From contig BEXV01000150.1 in the NCBI GenBank assembly GCA_003118195.1, positions 170,990 to 181,540 of the forward strand: a DNA stretch of 10,551 nt. The letters are read 5' to 3'. This DNA is from Hemicentrotus pulcherrimus (taxonomy: Eukaryota; Echinodermata; Echinoidea; Camarodonta; Strongylocentrotidae). Below are positions 7,058 through 10,551 of this stretch, piece by piece (positions within the stretch are counted from its first letter, which is position 1; the number at the start of each line of letters is the position of its first letter). A program made the position numbers and the translations under genes. The notes beneath the pieces are model-generated. The model saw only the letters and a program-made list of their open reading frames with translations, did no database searches and had not been told where the DNA came from.

Positions 7058-7188
7058 AGGATGAATGGCTGGCGTGCGATGCACATGTGAAGGCGATGTA
7101 TGGGGTCGGCGAAGGTGTTCTCGAAGGTGGCGTAGTTTGGATAAACTAGCAAATAATAGGTAGATACATTGATTTATTGTGGTAAATC
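7058..7188 (-). repeat. Right terminal and subterminal inverted repeat of the 5-kb element
   Basis: On the minus strand this reads from GATTTACCAC through TTTGCTAGTTTATCCAAACT, ACGCCACCTTCGAGAACAC and CCCATACATCGCCTTCACAT to CATTCATCCTC. It matches 1917-2070 along its whole length apart from an extra stretch of about 25 bases in that copy, and matches 2193-2235 over the outer 43 bp. It ends three bases before a 90-bp direct repeat. Confidence 0.8.
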
Positions 7189-7191
7189 ACA

Positions 7192-7544
7192 ATCTTTTAA
7201 ATATCTTTCTTTTTTCACAGCATTTTTAGGAAATCAAAAATATCTCAGGATGGCTGATTCACAAGTACAAGTCATTCTCTAATAGCCAGAAGGGCATTAA
7301 CTCATAAGTTAAAATTAATCTTGAGCTCTTAATATTTTATAGGAATCGTATTGTGAAAAAATTGCTATGATTATTCTGGAATGTTTATCCTGCAGTAAAT
7401 TGGAAGTTTGAAACAGTGAAATGATAGCAAACGCACAAACAATTACTGGACATCATCTTTTAAATATCTTTCTTTTTTCACAGCATTTTTAGGAAATCAA
7501 AAATATCTCAGGATGGCTGATGCACAAGTACAAGTCATTCTCTA
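7192..7544. repeat. 90-bp direct repeats separated by 173 bp
   Basis: The stretch from ATCTTTTAAATATC through TTTTTTCACAGCATTTTTAG and ATATCTCAGGATGGCTGAT to GTCATTCTCTA occurs at 7192-7281 and 7455-7544. The copies differ at one position (GATTCAC versus GATGCAC). The first copy starts three bases after the right end of the 5-kb element. The near identity suggests a recent tandem duplication of a 263-bp unit, or two ends of a short element. Confidence 0.9.
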
Positions 7545-7923
7545 GAAACCATGAAGCCCATTCGCACGTAGTGACCGGTGTTAAGCACATGGTGTCATGC
7601 CTACTTACCCAGATTTCTCAATATTTCTATGTTCATTAATCAACCGCTAAAATGTTTCTTCAAAAAACGTTTGGCACATCTCATTTATTTGTTCAGTGTA
7701 AGTTTTGTCGGATTCTGTGAGAACTTATTTTCTATATTTACCAGAACTCAAGATTATCTTTAACATTTTTTTGGCTCTCAACAGGCTAAGTATTACATGT
7801 AGCATTGCAATACACATCAGTATCCATACAGAAAATCATCAATTTGGGTAGATCGATACATAATTTCCATCAAAATGACAATTCGTTCTTAGATAAAATA
7901 ATAAGAATGGTATTTCCACTGAC

Positions 7924-8027
7924 CTTCCTGAATTGACGAGGGTTGTGACGATAACTCTCTTTTCCAGGATCTCATCTTTAGTTGGTATGTATAGATCATC
8001 GGCTCCAAGGTTACAACACTTCTTCTC
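7924..8027 (-). CDS. mov10: MOV10-like RNA helicase, exon with motif Ib
   Basis: A 104-nt exon encodes EKKCCNLGADDLYIPT, then KDEILEKRVIVTTLVNSG and the first two bases of an Arg codon. The CCN near the start and the R-V-x-V-T-T-L-V-x-S/A-G-R stretch correspond to the segment before the DEAG box in MOV10 proteins; the TT lies in motif Ib, which contacts RNA. It starts in phase 0 after ATTGCATGATAG. AG also occurs 3 and 9 bases further in, so the exact start could shift by 1 or 3 codons without changing the frame; I took the first AG after the pyrimidine-rich tract. The donor is GGAAG|GTCAGTG. It joins the 466-671 exon across 7.25 kb and the 8598-8768 exon across 570 bp. Confidence 0.9.
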
Positions 8028-8597
8028 CTATCATGCAATGCAGAAGATAAAATAAAAATGTAGACTCAAATTACACACAATAGAGTAGTCTTCACTATTT
8101 TCGTCAGGTGAAAGCAGTGATCTCATGACATAATTCCTCTCAATTTTGAACTGTGTAATACGAGACATATCCCTTACTGAATGGCAATGAAGATGAGACA
8201 AAAGTATCTGCATGTACGTAAAAGCCTGATGAACACTCACTTACCCTTGTGAGATGCATTATATGCTTGACTCATTTCATATTGCGGTAGTATTTTTTAG
8301 ATGGTTTACCACTGTATATGGGAATAAAGAAGTACAGGTGCTGCTATATATATACTCTAATATACACTGTGGAAGCTCTTTAAAATCCAATTTATGACTA
8401 ATGATGTCAACATTATAAATGAGAAGTGGCATCTGGAAGAATTTCCCTATAGAAGATGTCTTTCAAAACATTAATTTACATCTTTTTCACACTTCATCTT
8501 CTTAGCACCAAAAATATGTCATGAAACAGAGCCAATGAACTGATTAGATTTAAGGGTCATGTGGTCAAAGATCAAAGGGTCATACAGTAAGACCTAC
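8028..8597 (-). other. 570-bp phase-0 intron
   Basis: The donor is CTCAAG|GTAGGT at 8598/8597 and the acceptor is GATAG| at 8028/8027. The sequence is AT-rich with a short TATATATATAC tract near 8345 and clustered GGTCA words at 8553-8582. No gene or element was recognised. Confidence 0.85.
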
Positions 8598-8768
8598 CTT
8601 GAGAAGATGATCAAGAGAGATGAGAGGTCTGCTGGGAGCGTACAGTCTCATGAGGTGAGACTTGACAATGGGTGTTCCTTTACTGAGCAGACGAACAGCA
8701 ACTAAATCAGCTGCACTGTTAGAGGGAGCACTAACAAGAACTCTGCTCTCCGGCAACAAGACGTAAAC
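8598..8768 (-). CDS. mov10: MOV10-like RNA helicase, exon with motif Ia
   Basis: A 171-nt exon (57 codons, phase 0 at both ends) reads VYVLLPESRVLVSAPSNSAA, then DLVAVRLLS, then HLMRLYAPSRPLISLDHLLK. The SAPSNSAADL segment is motif Ia of UPF1-like SF1 helicases and contacts RNA; LYAPSR is the matching downstream strand in MOV10 proteins. The acceptor is AATATTTCACAG| before 8768 and the donor is AAG|GTAGGT. The preceding P-loop exon (GPPGTGKT) is not found between 8769 and 10551, so it lies outside the window and the upstream intron exceeds 1.78 kb. Confidence 0.92.
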
Positions 8769-9159
8769 CTGTGAAATATTGTCAAGTTTACTCAGTATCA
8801 ACAATTCCATTTGAAACTGATGGCATTCAAGCTCTCTCATACTGATTAGCTTAGACGCACAAACTAATTGAATATACTACCAGAGGACTTCACAAAAATT
8901 CATACCAAGATTCTTACATGTTTTCACACCTGCTAGTACCACATAATAATCCACAACATATTTTCAGTTTTTACTATATGTGTACATGCAGGCATTACAT
9001 AAACTGGCAGCAGGCAAAATATCAGCATACACTTCTTGAAATGGTTTCAAAGCAGATTTGTAAACTTAGCCTTAATCGTAGATACAATTTACAGAAAACT
9101 TGGAGTCCAGATTAAAATTATAAGGTTTGTATATCCCTAGTAGTTTTGTGTGTTGCAAA

Positions 9160-9450
9160 AATATATTTTTTCCCTATTTTTTCCTATTTTTTCCCTATTT
9201 TCTGGAAATTTAGGCTATTTTTTACTATTTCCCTCAAGAAAATAGGAAAAAAATAGGGCTATTTTTTTCCTATTTTCAAGCACAAACCATTTTTTCCTAT
9301 TTTTTTCACCTTTATTTTTTTCAGACTATTTTTTTCCTATTTTTCCCCCTTAATCTTTTTCAGACTTCTTTTTACCTATTTGCGAGTACTATTTTCTTCC
9401 TATTTTTTGCACTTTACAAATTTGTAAACTATTTTTTGTCTATTTTCTTA
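9160..9450. repeat. T-rich degenerate array (CTATTTTTTTCC) with a perfect palindrome
   Basis: Words of the form TTTTTTCCTATTTT or CTATTTTTTTCC recur about fifteen times over roughly 290 bp with irregular spacing. At 9238-9256 the orientation flips: GAAAATAGGAAAAAAATAG is followed, after GG, by its exact reverse complement at 9259-9277, a perfect 19-bp palindrome. On the gene's sense strand the array is A-rich. Confidence 0.85.
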
Positions 9451-9545
9451 ACTTGCATATTTTCATTGTTTATGATTGGCATCCTGTTAAAAAAAGACCG
9501 CTTCTCCATTATTTCTGTTCATGTTGGGGTCACATACATGTATTG

Positions 9546-9706
9546 AATAGTGAGCTAAAAGATAACCATAAATAAACCATGTGTAAAAAGAAAATGTCAA
9601 TTTTGTTCCTTTATTAATATTCTTGATTTTATTTACAAACTATGGTACTGACTAGTGCTCTCAAAGATAACCATACATAAACCATGTGTAAAAACAAAAT
9701 GTACAC
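9546..9706. repeat. 105-bp tandem duplication, diverged except at the ends
   Basis: GATAACCATAAATAAACCAT followed by GTGTAAAAAGAAAATGT (from 9561) recurs as GATAACCATACATAAACCAT, GTGTAAAAACAAAATGT (from 9666), an offset of 105. Similarity extends about 15 bases to the left (TAGTGAGCTAAAA versus TAGTGCTCTCAAA). Confidence 0.75.
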
Positions 9707-9830
9707 ATAGAAATTTCAACAACAAAAATTATAGAAAAAAAAGCATTCGATCGAGATATTCCCGTTCTATGTGTGTGTAAAGTTTCAACGTATAGGACAG
9801 TACCCCCTACATACCTGAAAAGAAGGAGTC

Positions 9831-10110
9831 GGGGTAACTCGCCCCACGGGACATCTCGCCCCAGCCTCAAAGAATGGGTCGAGATATACCGACATGATTT
9901 ATCGATCGAGACTCGAGAGATACCAGTGGTTTGCTAATTTACGGCCAGGACGAAAGAATGTGAACATACATCAGCCTTCTCGTCTAAAATTAATGTACAA
10001 TGAGCACAAACATAATACACATTGGTGTCTCTCGATCGATGGATCGTATCGGGACATCTCGCCTCGGTCTTTGAGGCACGGGCGAGATGTCCTGTGGGGC
10101 GAGTTAGCCC
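9831..10110. mobile_element. 280-bp fold-back MITE
   Basis: The left end GGGGTAACTCGCCCCACGGG, ACATCTCGCCC...GCCTCAAAGA and the reverse complement of the right end GGGCTAACTCGCCCCACAGG, ACATCTCGCCC...GCCTCAAAGA match over about 50 bp. Looser pairing (CGAGAT.T.CCGA, ATCGATCGAGA) extends the arms to about 90 bp each, leaving a loop of about 95 bp. Possible target duplications are GGAGTC (9825-9830) and GGATTC (10111-10116), five of six bases alike. Overlapping ORFs on both strands are by-products of the arms. No transposase; superfamily unknown. Confidence 0.75.
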
Positions 10111-10212
10111 GGATTCAAAAAGAAAACCCGTTACTTTTTTCCTTGCTGAACCATTGTGTGCATCGGACTTTTGCTGATTTTCGTTTTTCAAACGTCTCCA
10201 AATCACACCAAA

Positions 10213-10497
10213 ATGTCTTCCAGCAATTATTCTAGCGATGAAATTTCGGCCATCTCGTGAAATAAGCCACCTCTCTAGTCCCGCGCGCGTCTCTTATGTG
10301 TACAAAGTCTATGGAAATTCAATGAGTCCACCGCCTCGGACTAAATGAACGCAAGGAGTGACCTATTTCACGATAATGCCGAAATTTCATCAATAGATAG
10401 TGACTCCTCATACTCCGATGCCTCCTTATCCTATTTTAGTGATTCTTCCCAAGAAAATGAGCCCGACAAATTTTCAAAATTTAAGTCCCACTCGTAG
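10213..10497 (+). pseudogene. Short serine/aspartate-rich reading frame interrupted by a MITE
   Basis: An ATG at 10213 (context ACCAAAATG) starts MSSSNYSSDEIS and runs into the MITE, stopping at 10258-10260. Beyond the MITE the same frame resumes at 10381 with EISSIDSDSSYSDASL, then SDSSQENEPDKF, to a TAG at 10495. The two parts are in frame because 141 bp (element plus one target duplication) is 47 codons. After the stop the same frame continues with RYEFVVE and then another stop. An acidic serine-rich start is common in transposon-encoded proteins, but I cannot name a family. It is on the opposite strand to the helicase gene and probably belongs to an older mobile element running past 10551. 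Confidence 0.4.
10248..10380. mobile_element. 133-bp MITE with 8-bp target duplication
   Basis: GAAATTTC occurs at 10240-10247 and 10381-10388, directly flanking inverted ends. The left end is GGCCATCTCGTGAAATAAGC and the reverse complement of the right end is GGCATTATCGTGAAATAGGT. An 8-bp duplication would suit a hAT-type element, but GAAATTTC is itself palindromic, so it could instead be the outermost part of the inverted repeats. Removing the element and one GAAATTTC rejoins an open reading frame, which favours the duplication reading. Confidence 0.6.
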
Positions 10498-10551
10498 AGA
10501 TACGAGTTTGTTGTCGAATGACTGACCATCGACGAGCGGAACTGGTCCCAG

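Larger units (their letters stand above)
2193..7188. mobile_element. About 5-kb TIR-bounded element with non-coding or decayed GC-richer cargo
   Basis: The left end GATTTACCACAATAAATC followed by AATGTATCTACC and TATTATTTGCTAG (2193-2235) is repeated inverted and almost exactly at 7146-7188. Between them the base composition changes sharply: AT-rich flanks, a GC-richer core from about 2236 to 6890, then AT-rich sequence of about 130 bp before the right subterminal region. No transposase, reverse transcriptase or recombinase motif was recognised on either strand. No convincing target duplication is seen (flanks TTTTTCA and ACAATC). Alternatively the true left end is the related copy at 1917, making one composite of 1917-7188. 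The class is unassigned. Confidence 0.6.
672..7923 (-). other. 7252-bp phase-2 intron of the MOV10-like gene, packed with repeats
   Basis: The donor is GGAAG|GTCAGT on the minus strand at 7924/7923 and the acceptor is ATTACAG| at 672/671. Splicing joins ...VTTLVNSG(AG) to (G)[10 protein letters not shown], which follows the known order of the family without loss of frame. Nearly all of the intron is accounted for by nested or adjacent mobile elements and repeats described separately. About 100 bp at 1799-1897 and about 380 bp at 7545-7923 are AT-rich sequence in which I see nothing specific. Confidence 0.9.
8769..10551 (-). other. Upstream intron of the MOV10-like gene, partial
   Basis: There is no P-loop or other helicase motif on the minus strand in this stretch. 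It carries the T-rich array, the 105-bp duplication and two MITEs listed separately. 8769-9140 is plain AT-rich sequence where I see nothing further. Confidence 0.7.

Noticed and set aside
7192..7544. The 90-bp direct repeats as LTRs of a tiny retrotransposon
   Set aside because: They lack the TG...CA ends, primer-binding site and polypurine tract expected of LTRs, and only 173 bp lies between them.
8553..8582. Cluster of GGTCA words resembling nuclear-receptor half-sites
   Set aside because: Three loose half-sites with irregular spacing in an intron are easily due to chance; nothing else supports a regulatory element.
9894..10235. Plus-strand 113-codon and minus-strand 90-codon frames
   Set aside because: They arise from the complementary arms of the 280-bp fold-back MITE and carry no protein signature.
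8769..10551. Search for the P-loop (GxGKT) exon of the helicase
   Set aside because: No minus-strand match to GPPGTGKT or its surroundings was found, so the exon is placed outside the window.

Overview
The window is invertebrate-type eukaryotic genomic DNA. It has short protein-coding exons with GT/AG splice sites, long AT-rich introns and a dense load of small terminal-inverted-repeat (TIR) elements. Nothing looks bacterial: there are no long ORFs, operons or ribosome-binding sites. The protein and the crowd of MITEs and intronic minisatellites would suit a marine invertebrate (a cephalochordate, mollusc or cnidarian, for example), but I cannot fix the species.

The only host gene I can support lies on the minus strand. 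Three consecutive exons (8598-8768, 7924-8027, 466-671) encode the middle of the helicase core of a MOV10-type SF1 RNA helicase: motif Ia, then motif Ib, then the DEAG box and motif III. Exon phases agree across both joins (0/0 and 2/2). The P-loop exon must lie beyond 10551 and the C-terminal helicase exons before position 1. The intron between the last two exons is 7252 bp and is filled with repeats.

Layout from left to right. 1-465 is a 64-bp minisatellite that runs, in register, into the splice donor of the DEAG exon. 725-1798 is an old element with TACCGTAATTAA ends; inside it sits a broken non-LTR retrotransposon reverse-transcriptase fragment, itself split by a 550-bp MITE flanked by TTAA (1055-1604). 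1898-2188 is a small TIR element. 2193-7188 is a roughly 5-kb unit with TIRs of the same family. Its GC-richer core of about 4.7 kb holds several tandem repeats and hairpins, a tRNA-Phe-derived gene with an altered anticodon and a hairpin inserted in its T-arm, and stretches of minus-strand reading frame that look like decayed coding sequence. 7192-7544 carries a 90-bp direct repeat. In the upstream intron (8769 to the window end) are a T-rich degenerate array with a perfect 19-bp palindrome, a 105-bp duplication, a 280-bp fold-back MITE, and a 133-bp MITE with an apparent 8-bp target duplication that interrupts a short serine-rich reading frame.

MOV10-family proteins are known in other animals to act in RNA silencing and restraint of retroelements, so it is notable, though possibly coincidental, that this copy's introns are so heavily colonised. 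The most unusual material is the repeat- and hairpin-rich core of the 5-kb element with its embedded tRNA-like gene, and the minisatellite phase-locked to a splice donor.
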